DNA of 64,000 nt, from assembly GCA_965248685.1 (NCBI GenBank), contig CBDFKC010000003.1:2480001-2544000 (forward strand). Direction: 5' to 3'. The translations under genes and the position numbers were made by a program. This stretch comes from VYFG01 sp965248685. GTDB taxonomy: Bacteria > Pseudomonadota > Gammaproteobacteria > Arenicellales > Poriferihabitantaceae. A model generated the notes under the pieces. That model was not told the DNA's origin. It made no database searches and worked only from the letters and a program-made list of their open reading frames with translations. Numbering within the stretch: position 1 is the stretch's first letter; each line of letters opens with the position of its first letter. This document shows, piece by piece, positions 41,667 through 49,481 of the stretch.

Positions 41667-42416
41667 ATGGATGTTAGCGTTGCAATAAGTCCGCTGTTGG
41701 ACAGCCCTCCAACTTGGGTTGAATCAACGCTAACTGGATCAGATAGAAACAAGCTTCAGGCGTCGCGAAATCCTCGAAGATTTCGCGAAATACTGTGGTC
41801 CAGAGGATTAAAACACTCTCTATCGACCCGCCTGGCCGAGACTGCACCTGATGAAAATTTTCCAGATAAGGATCGCTTTATCCGGTGCTCCATCGCTCAC
41901 GACCGCATTTATGCCGCAGCAGCGGTTTCGAGTACCGTTAATATTGGGTTTGACCTTCAGTCCGATCGGTCATTGGATTCATGCGTTCAGATTGCCGAAG
42001 CCTGGTTTCCGGAGATGGAAAGAAATGAAATTAGTAAATCTATAAGTTGTGAACGTTTCCTATTATCCTGGGTAGTCAAAGAGGCGTGGGCGAAATGGTC
42101 CAATCGATCGATATTCGAAGCCTGCGATAAAATTGCGGTATGGAACAATAAAGTGCATCTTGCTGAAAATCAAATGTTCGCACCAAGGTTTGCCTGGTTA
42201 CGCCTGGACATCAATGCTGATATGGGGATATTCCGAAGAATCGATAGTATGCAATCAAACCCCCGATCTGCAGCAAATCTCGATGGATTCGCCATGGGAA
42301 TATGTCTTGAAGCCGAGACAAAAATATTACCGACCATAGAATGTTTGATACCAGACGCCAAATTAAATTTGCACCGATTACCGTTGAGTTGGAATTGGTT
42401 GGCGGTGGTGAAATGA
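41667..42416 (+). CDS. 4'-phosphopantetheinyl transferase of the APE cluster
   Basis: 249 residues, Sfp-like. The magnesium/CoA motifs are SIAHDRIYAAAAV, VNIGFDLQSDR and FLLSWVVKEAWAKWSN (acidic/WxxKEAxxK). It converts the two apo-ACPs encoded downstream to the holo form. ATG 41667 with AGGA. Follows the exported protein by 10 bases; next gene by 12. Corresponds to the ApeB position as I recall it, but I leave the symbol blank. Confidence 0.82.
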   Translation: MDVSVAISPLLDSPPTWVESTLTGSDRNKLQASRNPRRFREILWSRGLKHSLSTRLAETAPDENFPDKDRFIRCSIAHDRIYAAAAVSSTVNIGFDLQSDRSLDSCVQIAEAWFPEMERNEISKSISCERFLLSWVVKEAWAKWSNRSIFEACDKIAVWNNKVHLAENQMFAPRFAWLRLDINADMGIFRRIDSMQSNPRSAANLDGFAMGICLEAETKILPTIECLIPDAKLNLHRLPLSWNWLAVVK

Positions 42417-42428
42417 GTTGATAGCAAA

Positions 42429-43163
42429 ATGATACAGAATGAGGTCGATTTTGCCATTGCTGGTTGGTTTGGCATCGCCGGGGGAATTGAGGCTCAGTCG
42501 GATTGGTCGGAATGGTCGAATAACCAACTTAGTCTACTTCCGGTTTTGCCACGCCCTAATCTCAAGTTAATCCCAAAGGCCATGGTCCGCCGTTTGGATA
42601 CACTTGGACGTTGTGTGATGTCGGCTAGTGAGCGGTGTCTACCGCTGATTGTGTCGGAACCGGCGGTCATTTGTGTTTCGCGACACGGTGATGTGCCCGC
42701 AATGGATAAGTTGATTCAATGCGCTCGGGACCACGAAGATATTTCCCCAACTGCTTTTGCGTATTCTGTCCACAACAGGTTTTCTAGCCTAATTAGCATG
42801 TTCGCTGATTATCGCGGGGTAAATGGCGCCTATGGATCGGTTTCGGATGGGTTCCCTCTAGCATTGGCCGAAGCTACCGCGTTGATATCAGAGCATCCGT
42901 CCCTTCAGGTTATGGTATTGGCGTATGAGTCGGATTTGCCCGAGGCTTATGACGATATTGTATCCAGGCGATGGTCCCCTCATGTCGCGGCATTTGTGGT
43001 CCAGAGAACTACTGGAGAAGAAGAGATTATATCTCTGGTTCAACATTCCGGCGATCACGCTGACGGGAGCCAAGACGGATCCTGCCTACCATTTATCAGG
43101 GCTTTAATGGAAAAGAAGAGCTATCGAGATGGCCGTTGGGAGTATCGATATGGAAGGAAATAA
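42429..43163 (+). CDS. apeC: APE ketosynthase-like chain-length factor (ApeC-like)
   Basis: 244 residues, N-terminal ketosynthase-like domain only (PF13723 type). The region around FAYSVHNRFSSLISMFADYRG occupies the active-site segment but lacks the catalytic cysteine (cysteines occur earlier in RRLDTLGRCVMSASERC), as in chain-length factors. It would dimerise with a catalytic KS and set polyene length. ATG at 42429. Confidence 0.82.
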   Translation: MIQNEVDFAIAGWFGIAGGIEAQSDWSEWSNNQLSLLPVLPRPNLKLIPKAMVRRLDTLGRCVMSASERCLPLIVSEPAVICVSRHGDVPAMDKLIQCARDHEDISPTAFAYSVHNRFSSLISMFADYRGVNGAYGSVSDGFPLALAEATALISEHPSLQVMVLAYESDLPEAYDDIVSRRWSPHVAAFVVQRTTGEEEIISLVQHSGDHADGSQDGSCLPFIRALMEKKSYRDGRWEYRYGRK

Positions 43164-44016
43164 AATTGGCTATTGGCAGCAGTTGGATCGGTTTAGGCGG
43201 TTCACACTAACGGCATTTTTGTACCTCGCATTTGGTATCGGTGCGCTGTTGATCTCAATTGCGATGATATTGCCAGTAGTTCTGGTATCGCGTAACAGGG
43301 ATAGTCGCGTGAGAAGAGTGCGTCGGATAAACAGCTTTGCATTCAATTTATTTAGCAAGTCTGGAACATTGCTCGGCGTATTCGACGTCTCGTTTGTCAA
43401 CGGAACCCGACTAAGTCAACCGGGCCAGTTGATAATAGCTAACCATCCATCGCTGCTCGACGTGGTATTTCTTCTGGGCTACATCCCAAATGCTAATTGT
43501 GTAGTAAAGAAGAATCTATTGACTAATCCATTTTTGGCGATGCAGGTATATTTTGCTGACTACATTCTCAATGATGAAGGAGAAACCTTACTGGAAAATT
43601 GTTCGTCCTGTCTGAAAAAGGGAGAATCAATTATTATTTTTCCGGAAGGCACCCGTACGGTAAAGAATCAGAGCTACAAATTTAAACGCGGAGCAGCGTA
43701 TTTAATGTTGGCAACGGAGTGCATGGTGCGACCGGTTCACATTTCCTGTGACCCTCCAGCGATGGGAAAGAAAGATCCCTGGTATGTCATTCCAGAACGA
43801 AAAATTACCTATTGTCTTACCGTGATGGCGGAATTAAACTTATCGCGGATTCGGGGGGCTGATCAGATACGAATGCCTCTTAAATCCAGGCGCCTAACCA
43901 AATCTCTGGTTGAGTGGTATCATTCGATGGATAAAAATGGCCCACAATTGTCATCTGAACAGATTAACTTATCTGTTTCGCTCAATAAAAAAGGTGCCGG
44001 GCAGGAGTTGAAATAA
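43150..44016 (+). CDS. apeD: Lysophospholipid-type acyltransferase of the APE cluster (ApeD-like)
   Basis: About 288 residues. Start at ATG 43150 is preferred (GGGAG 8 bases upstream) over ATG 43129; either overlaps the previous gene. N-terminal hydrophobic region, then PlsC motifs ANHPSLLDVVFLLG (NHxxxLD) and IIFPEGTRTVKNQ. It probably attaches the polyene to a lipid acceptor. A C-terminal basic segment (LKSRRLTKSL) completes it. Confidence 0.85.
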   Translation: MEGNKIGYWQQLDRFRRFTLTAFLYLAFGIGALLISIAMILPVVLVSRNRDSRVRRVRRINSFAFNLFSKSGTLLGVFDVSFVNGTRLSQPGQLIIANHPSLLDVVFLLGYIPNANCVVKKNLLTNPFLAMQVYFADYILNDEGETLLENCSSCLKKGESIIIFPEGTRTVKNQSYKFKRGAAYLMLATECMVRPVHISCDPPAMGKKDPWYVIPERKITYCLTVMAELNLSRIRGADQIRMPLKSRRLTKSLVEWYHSMDKNGPQLSSEQINLSVSLNKKGAGQELK

Positions 44017-44131
44017 TATTTGCCAGTATTGCGTGTTAAAATCCATCTGTAAGCAGAACGAAGTAGCGTTCCCATATTCGACGTAGAATTGCGTTAGCGG
44101 TTACGAAACTAGATAAATCCCAGGAGAACCA

Positions 44132-44425
44132 ATGCCCAGTAAGCTACATACGCTGGAAAGTGAAATTTCGCAGTTAATTGTGGATTCACTCAACCTTGAA
44201 GATGTCGATCCGAGCAGTATTGACCGTTTAGCGCCGCTATTCGGCGATGGTCTCGGCCTCGATTCTATCGATGCATTAGAAATTGGAGCGGCAATCAGTA
44301 AACGATACAAGATAAAATTAAAGTCCCAGGACGAAGAAACTGAACAGCATTTTAGTTCAGTGGAGTCACTGGCGAGATTCGTTGACAGTGCGACCCGGGA
44401 GCAGACTGAGGCTGAGGATGCCTGA
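44132..44425 (+). CDS. apeE: APE acyl carrier protein (ApeE-like)
   Basis: 97 residues. Phosphopantetheine attachment at Ser45 in GLGLDSIDALEIG, four-helix ACP layout, acidic. AGGAGA RBS 6 bases before ATG 44132. First of two adjacent ACPs; the next starts before this one stops (ATGCCTGA overlap). Confidence 0.9.
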   Translation: MPSKLHTLESEISQLIVDSLNLEDVDPSSIDRLAPLFGDGLGLDSIDALEIGAAISKRYKIKLKSQDEETEQHFSSVESLARFVDSATREQTEAEDA

Positions 44426-44669
44426 CGTGGATAGAGGAGCAATGCTCGAAAAGTTTCGAGATTTATTGGAGTCAGAATTCGATATTGAACGAAGCGATGT
44501 TGTTCCCGAGTCGATGTTGTATGATGATCTGGATTTGGACAGTATCGATGCAGTGGATTTAATGGCATGGATGATCAAATTAACTGGCAAGCGCGTAAGC
44601 CCCGAAGACTTCAAAAACGCCCGGTCAGTGGGTGACGTGATTGACGAATTGGAAAAACAATTGTCCTGA
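44418..44669 (+). CDS. apeF: Second APE acyl carrier protein (ApeF-like)
   Basis: 83 residues from ATG 44418 (MPDVDRGAML), overlapping the first ACP by 8 bases. Attachment Ser42 in DDLDLDSIDAVDLMAW, then the VSPEDFKNARSVGDVIDELEKQL helices. Two ACPs in series are characteristic of APE clusters. Confidence 0.9.
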   Translation: MPDVDRGAMLEKFRDLLESEFDIERSDVVPESMLYDDLDLDSIDAVDLMAWMIKLTGKRVSPEDFKNARSVGDVIDELEKQLS

Positions 44670-44676
44670 GACTCCT

Positions 44677-45258
44677 GTGCTGGTTAAGATTTCCGGCGGC
44701 CTGGTAATCGGGCTAGCGGTTTGTTTCCCTTTTTATCTTTGGTTTTTTGGGTGGGTCAATCCGGTTGCTACGGCAATATACTTGATAAGCGCGGGTCTGC
44801 TTAGATATATTGCCGGTTGGCTTAGAAAAAACTCCGGTTTTGATTGGTTTTTAATATTACTCCCGATATTCCTTGGACTACTTGTGCTGGCTCTGGGCGT
44901 TCAAGCAGGTCTATTTTATCCCATTGCAATTAATATGGGTTTGCTGGGAGTTTTTTATTCCAGCCTGTCCGCTCCTAAGAACTTTATTCAATACCTGGCC
45001 GAGAAAATAGAGAATCGCAGCCTGGACCGGATTGAAGTCAGGTATACCCGTTGGATAACAAAAATCTGGTGCGCCGTTTTTATAGTAAATATTTCGATTT
45101 CGGTGTTGCTGGTGTGGTTCCATAGACTGGATTTATGGACCATATACAATGGCGCTGTGTCCTACTTCATTATGCTGGCTTTACTTCTGGGCGAGCGTCT
45201 ACTTCGCAACCGTATTCACAGGAAAATGCGTAGTGCGGAAACCATCGAGGTTACCTAG
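44677..45258 (+). CDS. apeG: APE membrane protein, COG4648 type (ApeG-like)
   Basis: About 194 residues, roughly seven helices (VIGLAVCFPFYLWFFGWV, PIFLGLLVLALGVQAGLFY, AVFIVNISISVLLVWF). The GTG at 44677 lies 7 bases after the ACP stop and begins the first helix sensibly; a TTG at 44641 would overlap the ACP. The PIAINMGLLGVF and RYTRWITKIW segments are typical of the APE-cluster inner-membrane protein of unknown function. Confidence 0.83.
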   Translation: MLVKISGGLVIGLAVCFPFYLWFFGWVNPVATAIYLISAGLLRYIAGWLRKNSGFDWFLILLPIFLGLLVLALGVQAGLFYPIAINMGLLGVFYSSLSAPKNFIQYLAEKIENRSLDRIEVRYTRWITKIWCAVFIVNISISVLLVWFHRLDLWTIYNGAVSYFIMLALLLGERLLRNRIHRKMRSAETIEVT

Positions 45259-45259
45259 A

Positions 45260-47071
45260 ATGACTGACAGGTGGCTGGATGTTTTAAATTGTGATACTGC
45301 TCGAATGGTTTGTCAGGGACCTGGGCGACGCTATTCTATGGCTCGGATGCGGCAACAGATCAATAAACTAATCATCGAAATTCAGCAGCGCGGAAATACG
45401 ACCTGGATTCTGTATGACGAAGATGGATTCCAGTTTGTTTGTGCGCTTTTTGCTTTGTTATTAACTGGGCGGCAAGTTATCGTGCCCGCGAGCCGTAGCA
45501 AATTGGTAATTGCCTCTTTGGTCGAGTCCAATTTCGGTCTAATTGGTTTTTATAAAGAACTGGCGGACCAGTATGATATTGAAGTATCACGAGAGATCGA
45601 AGAATCCGGCTTAGACAGTCCTATTGAACGTAGTTCGGATTGGGGGAGCATCGCTTTTTCTACTTCGGGTTCAACTGGAAAGTCGAAATTGATTGAGAAA
45701 AGTGCTGACCAGCTTTTTCTCGAAGTAGACAATTTCAATAGGCTTTGGCAGCCAAAACCAAATTCAATGTTTATACCATTGGTGCCTCACTATCACATAT
45801 ATGGTCTGGCATTTGGATTTCTTCTGCCCCTGGTAGCGCGTGGGAACTTTTACCTTTCTCGCAAAGGCGGCCTGCTAGGAGCTCTGGAACCCGTTGCCTG
45901 TATCCCTGGAAGTGAAGGGTCAGAAGTTGTTGTGGTTACCAGCCCCACGATTAGTCGACAGGCAGATCAAATGTTGGCGTTGGCAGAGGTTGGTTCGTTA
46001 GTAAAAAATAGCAGGCCAATTCCAATTTCCAGAGTATTTTGTGCTGGCGGTAAACTGACTGACGCCAATGCCGGAAAAATGATTGCGCTATTTGATTGTT
46101 CGATTACGGAAATTTTTGGAAGTACCGAAACGGGTGCGATAGCGACCCGCACCCACGGCGAAGCTAACCGTGTCGATTGGTCCAATCGCTGGCGTCTTTT
46201 CCCTGGTATCTATGCAAGTCCAATTAAAGAAAAAATTGATAAGAACTCTGAATTGGAAGGGATAGGTACGATGTCAGTCTGGGGTGGACACGTAGGGGGA
46301 TCAGAAAGTGACCCAGTATCGACCGGAGATCAGGTGAAGTTTTATACTGAAGATCAATTTGAATTAATTGGTCGCAATCAAATAATCAGTAAAATTGAGG
46401 GTAAGAGGGTGTCACTATCTCAAGTTGCTGAGATATTGGAGGCCTGTGATTTGATTGATGAGGCAGTAGTTGTTGCACTACAAAAGAAAAATAGGGAAAT
46501 TTTATGTTGCGCCATAGTTTTGTCTGCAAAGGGCCGGTCGAAATTTAGTTTTTTCGGAAAAACAGCTACCGACAAAGCCGTCAAACTTTACCTGCAGGAA
46601 TTTCTGGATCCGGTGGTGGTGCCTCGAACCATTCGCTTTATCGATCAAATGCCGCGTAACGATATGGGTAAATTAAACAGAGAAGAAGTGACCACTCTAT
46701 TACGAGATCCATCGCCATCAACGTTACCATTGGTTCGTGAAACCAGCGTTTCGAGAGGGAAAATCGAAATTCAAATACAGATTCCTATCGATCTCTCGTA
46801 TTTTCAAGGACATTTCGAACATAGACCGATCGTTCCAGGTATTGTGTTGTTGAATTGGGTATACCATTATGTAAGCGGACACTGGAATTTGTTGTTGGAT
46901 CCAGCAGTAGTAAATCGGCTTAAGTTCAACAATCCGGCTACCCCTGGTGAAAACTTGACACTCACCGTCACCCGAGTGGGAAACTCAGTAGAGTTTATTT
47001 ATGTGAACGAGGGATTAAGCAAATTTGCTTCGGGACAGATTCCGATTGTGTCAAACCCAGCCAATGATTAA
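45260..47071 (+). CDS. APE AMP-ligase fused to a C-terminal dehydratase/thioesterase domain (ApeHI fusion)
   Basis: About 603 residues from ATG 45260; the frame is open further upstream inside apeG. Adenylate-forming part: nucleotide loop IAFSTSGSTGKSKLIEKS, EIFGSTETGAIATR, and a C-terminal subdomain with RNDMGKLNREEV (catalytic-type Lys). From about residue 510 a hotdog domain follows, with FQGHFEHRPIVPGIVLLNWVYHYV, the FabZ-type ApeI motif. E. coli has apeH and apeI as separate genes (from memory); here they are one protein. The ligase should load the aryl starter onto ACP; the hotdog domain dehydrates or releases product. Confidence 0.85.
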   Translation: MTDRWLDVLNCDTARMVCQGPGRRYSMARMRQQINKLIIEIQQRGNTTWILYDEDGFQFVCALFALLLTGRQVIVPASRSKLVIASLVESNFGLIGFYKELADQYDIEVSREIEESGLDSPIERSSDWGSIAFSTSGSTGKSKLIEKSADQLFLEVDNFNRLWQPKPNSMFIPLVPHYHIYGLAFGFLLPLVARGNFYLSRKGGLLGALEPVACIPGSEGSEVVVVTSPTISRQADQMLALAEVGSLVKNSRPIPISRVFCAGGKLTDANAGKMIALFDCSITEIFGSTETGAIATRTHGEANRVDWSNRWRLFPGIYASPIKEKIDKNSELEGIGTMSVWGGHVGGSESDPVSTGDQVKFYTEDQFELIGRNQIISKIEGKRVSLSQVAEILEACDLIDEAVVVALQKKNREILCCAIVLSAKGRSKFSFFGKTATDKAVKLYLQEFLDPVVVPRTIRFIDQMPRNDMGKLNREEVTTLLRDPSPSTLPLVRETSVSRGKIEIQIQIPIDLSYFQGHFEHRPIVPGIVLLNWVYHYVSGHWNLLLDPAVVNRLKFNNPATPGENLTLTVTRVGNSVEFIYVNEGLSKFASGQIPIVSNPAND

Positions 47072-47822
47072 ACTCGTGGTAGTAATTCCTGTCTATCAGC
47101 ATGGAGAGGCGCTAAAGACTTCCATCAGTAAATTAGTCCCTTCAGGACTACCGTTAATCGTGGTAAATGATGGTAGCGATCAAACTCAAAGTAAACTGAT
47201 AGTCAGTGCCTGTAATGTTGAGAATGTTAGCTTAATTGTCCGGCATGCTAATGGTGGAAAAGGCGCAGCGGTTATCGATGGTCTAAGGGAGGCGGATCGC
47301 TTGGGCTACTCCCACGCCTTTCAGATTGACTCTGATGGGCAGCATGATCTATCTTCACTCCAGGAATTCATTGACGCTGCCGAGGGAAATTCCGATGCGA
47401 TGATATTGGGGTACCCGGTCTTCGATGAATCGATGCCATTTGGTCGCCGACTTGGTCGCTGGCTGACCCATATTTGGGTTTGGATAAACTGTCTAAGTTT
47501 AAATGTCCGAGATTCGATGTGCGGATATAGGATTTATCCAATTGGTCCGGTCCTCAGCATCATTGATGCCAGTTGGATTGGACGGCATATGGATTTTGAC
47601 CCCGAGCTGTGTGTCAGAGTAAGCTGGAAAGGAATGTCAATCATTAACCTTCCGGTAAAGGTGATCTATCCCGAAGGTGGTAAATCAAACTTTAGAATGG
47701 GGCAAGACAATTTTCTAATCTCTTTAATGCATACTCGACTATTTTTGGGGATGCTGTTACGTCTGCCACTATTATTGTTTTCCAGAGTCTGCCGAAGGTT
47801 CAATCCAGGTAGGGCTAGATGA
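47064..47822 (+). CDS. apeJ: APE glycosyltransferase family 2 protein (ApeJ-like)
   Basis: 253 residues from ATG 47064 (overlap of 8 with the previous stop). GT-A fold: VVVIPVYQHGEALKTSI, LIVVNDGSD, GGKGAAVIDGL and the DxD-type FQIDSDGQHDL; membrane-associated C-terminus with SLMHTRLFLGMLLRLPLLLF. Probably adds a sugar to the lipid or head group of the polyene. Stop overlaps the next start by 4. Confidence 0.85.
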   Translation: MIKLVVVIPVYQHGEALKTSISKLVPSGLPLIVVNDGSDQTQSKLIVSACNVENVSLIVRHANGGKGAAVIDGLREADRLGYSHAFQIDSDGQHDLSSLQEFIDAAEGNSDAMILGYPVFDESMPFGRRLGRWLTHIWVWINCLSLNVRDSMCGYRIYPIGPVLSIIDASWIGRHMDFDPELCVRVSWKGMSIINLPVKVIYPEGGKSNFRMGQDNFLISLMHTRLFLGMLLRLPLLLFSRVCRRFNPGRAR

Positions 47823-48775
47823 AAAATAAACATTGGGCCAGGCAGCCAGAACGGGCGAGTAAATGGGGTATTGCATTTCTTATTGGTGTGATGAAGCTGA
47901 CTGGACCGGGATTTGTGAAAATTTTGGTCGCACCAGTTGCCTTGTATTATTACCTTACATCCCCCGGAACCAGAAAAGTCTGTAAACAGTATTTAGACAG
48001 GGTAGTTCAGGAAGGCCGGGCAAAGGGTATACCGGTAAATTTACCCGGTGGATCTGGAAACTGGCTGACCTATCTACAAATTCTATCGTTCTCTAGATCG
48101 ATGGTCGACAGGATTTATAGTTGGTCCGCCGGTGCCGATACCGTCAAGTTCAAAATTGAAGGCGAAGCTCTATTAGACCAAGTGTTGAGTGACCAGCGGC
48201 AAGGAGCGCTATTCCTGGTTTCGCATCTCGGTAATTTCGACCTCGCTATTGCCCGTAGTGGCATTACGCCGGATAAACGATTTAACATCGTCTTGGGAAC
48301 AAGCGGTTCCAGTACCTATAATCGGTTTCGCGACAAGATATTTGATTCGGGTCAAATTAGGTTTATCGAACCGGAGGCAATTGATCCAGTTGAAACTATT
48401 TCATTGGTGCAAAAGGTCTCGGCCGGAGAAGTCGTCGTAATTGCCGCTGATCGAACAATTAGTACAGCGACCAAGAATAGTACTACGGTAGATTTTCTGG
48501 GATCCCAGACAAAGTTTCCTGCTGGTCCCTATATTATGGCCCACTTGCTGGAGGTCCCGGTCTATTGTTTGTTTGCTATAAGAACTTCCGATGGCCTGTT
48601 AATTCGATTTGAATTATTTGATCAGCGGGTGACGCTCCCGCGGAACGATCGTCAGCTTGCGATTAGTAGATATGCGCAACGTTTTGCGGCCAGATTAGAG
48701 CAACAGTGTTTTGACTATCCGTTGCAATGGTACAATTTTTATGATTTTTGGGCGTATGAGGATACAGCTGTTTAA
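47819..48775 (+). CDS. apeK: LpxL/HtrB-like acyltransferase of the APE cluster (ApeK-like)
   Basis: 318 residues, Lpx lauroyl/myristoyl acyltransferase family. N-terminal anchor (LYYYLTSPGTRK), motif LVSHLGNFDLAIA (His-x5-Asp), EVVVIAADRTIS and the FAARLEQQCFDYPLQWYNFYDFWA ending typical of the family. It probably acylates the polyene-lipid product. ATGA coupling with the glycosyltransferase gene. Confidence 0.86.
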   Translation: MKNKHWARQPERASKWGIAFLIGVMKLTGPGFVKILVAPVALYYYLTSPGTRKVCKQYLDRVVQEGRAKGIPVNLPGGSGNWLTYLQILSFSRSMVDRIYSWSAGADTVKFKIEGEALLDQVLSDQRQGALFLVSHLGNFDLAIARSGITPDKRFNIVLGTSGSSTYNRFRDKIFDSGQIRFIEPEAIDPVETISLVQKVSAGEVVVIAADRTISTATKNSTTVDFLGSQTKFPAGPYIMAHLLEVPVYCLFAIRTSDGLLIRFELFDQRVTLPRNDRQLAISRYAQRFAARLEQQCFDYPLQWYNFYDFWAYEDTAV

Positions 48776-48786
48776 GAGATTCTGGC

Positions 48787-48894
48787 ATGAAACATAAAGA
48801 ACCTTCGAGCAATAAGGATCTGCCACATTGTACGGTTGATATTCTGCGGAAAAAAATCGAATTCTGGCAACAACGCTCCATCAACAAACAGTAA
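48787..48894 (+). CDS. Possible 35-residue protein between ApeK and LolA-like genes
   Basis: ATG 48787 (11 bases after the apeK stop) to TAA 48892-48894, 2 bases before the next ATG. It encodes MKHKEPSSNKDLPHCTVDIL and a basic helix RKKIEFWQQRS. It fills the only gap in this stretch and its stop is coupled to the LolA start. No homologue recognised; in-frame compactness is the sole support. It could be a small modulator of the polyene machinery or just a leader. Confidence 0.5.
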   Translation: MKHKEPSSNKDLPHCTVDILRKKIEFWQQRSINKQ

Positions 48895-48896
48895 CA

Positions 48897-49481
48897 ATGT
48901 GGAGATCCTTGTTACAGGCTGGTTGTCAGCTATCGATGGCGCTTCTTTTTGCCCTCTCGAATGCCTTTGCACAAGGGTTATCGCTGGTAAATATTCAGGA
49001 CCAGATAGAGCAACGAGGATCAGTGTCGGGGCAGTTTATTCAATGTCTCAAACAGGGAAATACCAAGATTTTGGGCTCTGGGAGTTTTACCTTTGAACCG
49101 AAGCACCGGATAAAACTAAATTTTGAACATCCCGATAAATACACAATACTGTTCAGCAGTGATGGAAAACAGATAAAGACGGTTAATAATATCGAGCAAA
49201 AAATGGCTCGCTATAGTCCGGTGGGGAGTCTAATGTTTTCAATTATTAGTATGCAGGAGTCAAGGTTGGAGAGTCGCTTTGAAGTTAATTTGTTTGGCTC
49301 AATGGATGAATTCGAACTGTCACTAATACCAAAAAAGCGGATGGCGAAGTTGTTTAAATCGGTCGAAATTTCCGGATCATTGGGGCTGATAAATAATATT
49401 TCGATAAACACAACCGACGGTCGGGAGTATTCAATTAGTATGTTTGTTTCGGATCAATCGACGGATTTTGTCTGTGAATGA
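48897..49481 (+). CDS. apeL: LolA-like periplasmic carrier of the APE cluster (ApeL-like)
   Basis: 194 residues: signal peptide to NAFAQG, then LolA-like strands SVSGQFIQCLKQGNTKILGSGSFTFEPKHRIKLNFEHPDKYTILFSSDG, KKRMAKLFKSVEISG. It resembles the outer-membrane lipoprotein carrier fold and should ferry the polyene lipid across the periplasm. ATG 48897 follows the small ORF directly; its stop overlaps the exporter start. Confidence 0.85.
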   Translation: MWRSLLQAGCQLSMALLFALSNAFAQGLSLVNIQDQIEQRGSVSGQFIQCLKQGNTKILGSGSFTFEPKHRIKLNFEHPDKYTILFSSDGKQIKTVNNIEQKMARYSPVGSLMFSIISMQESRLESRFEVNLFGSMDEFELSLIPKKRMAKLFKSVEISGSLGLINNISINTTDGREYSISMFVSDQSTDFVCE

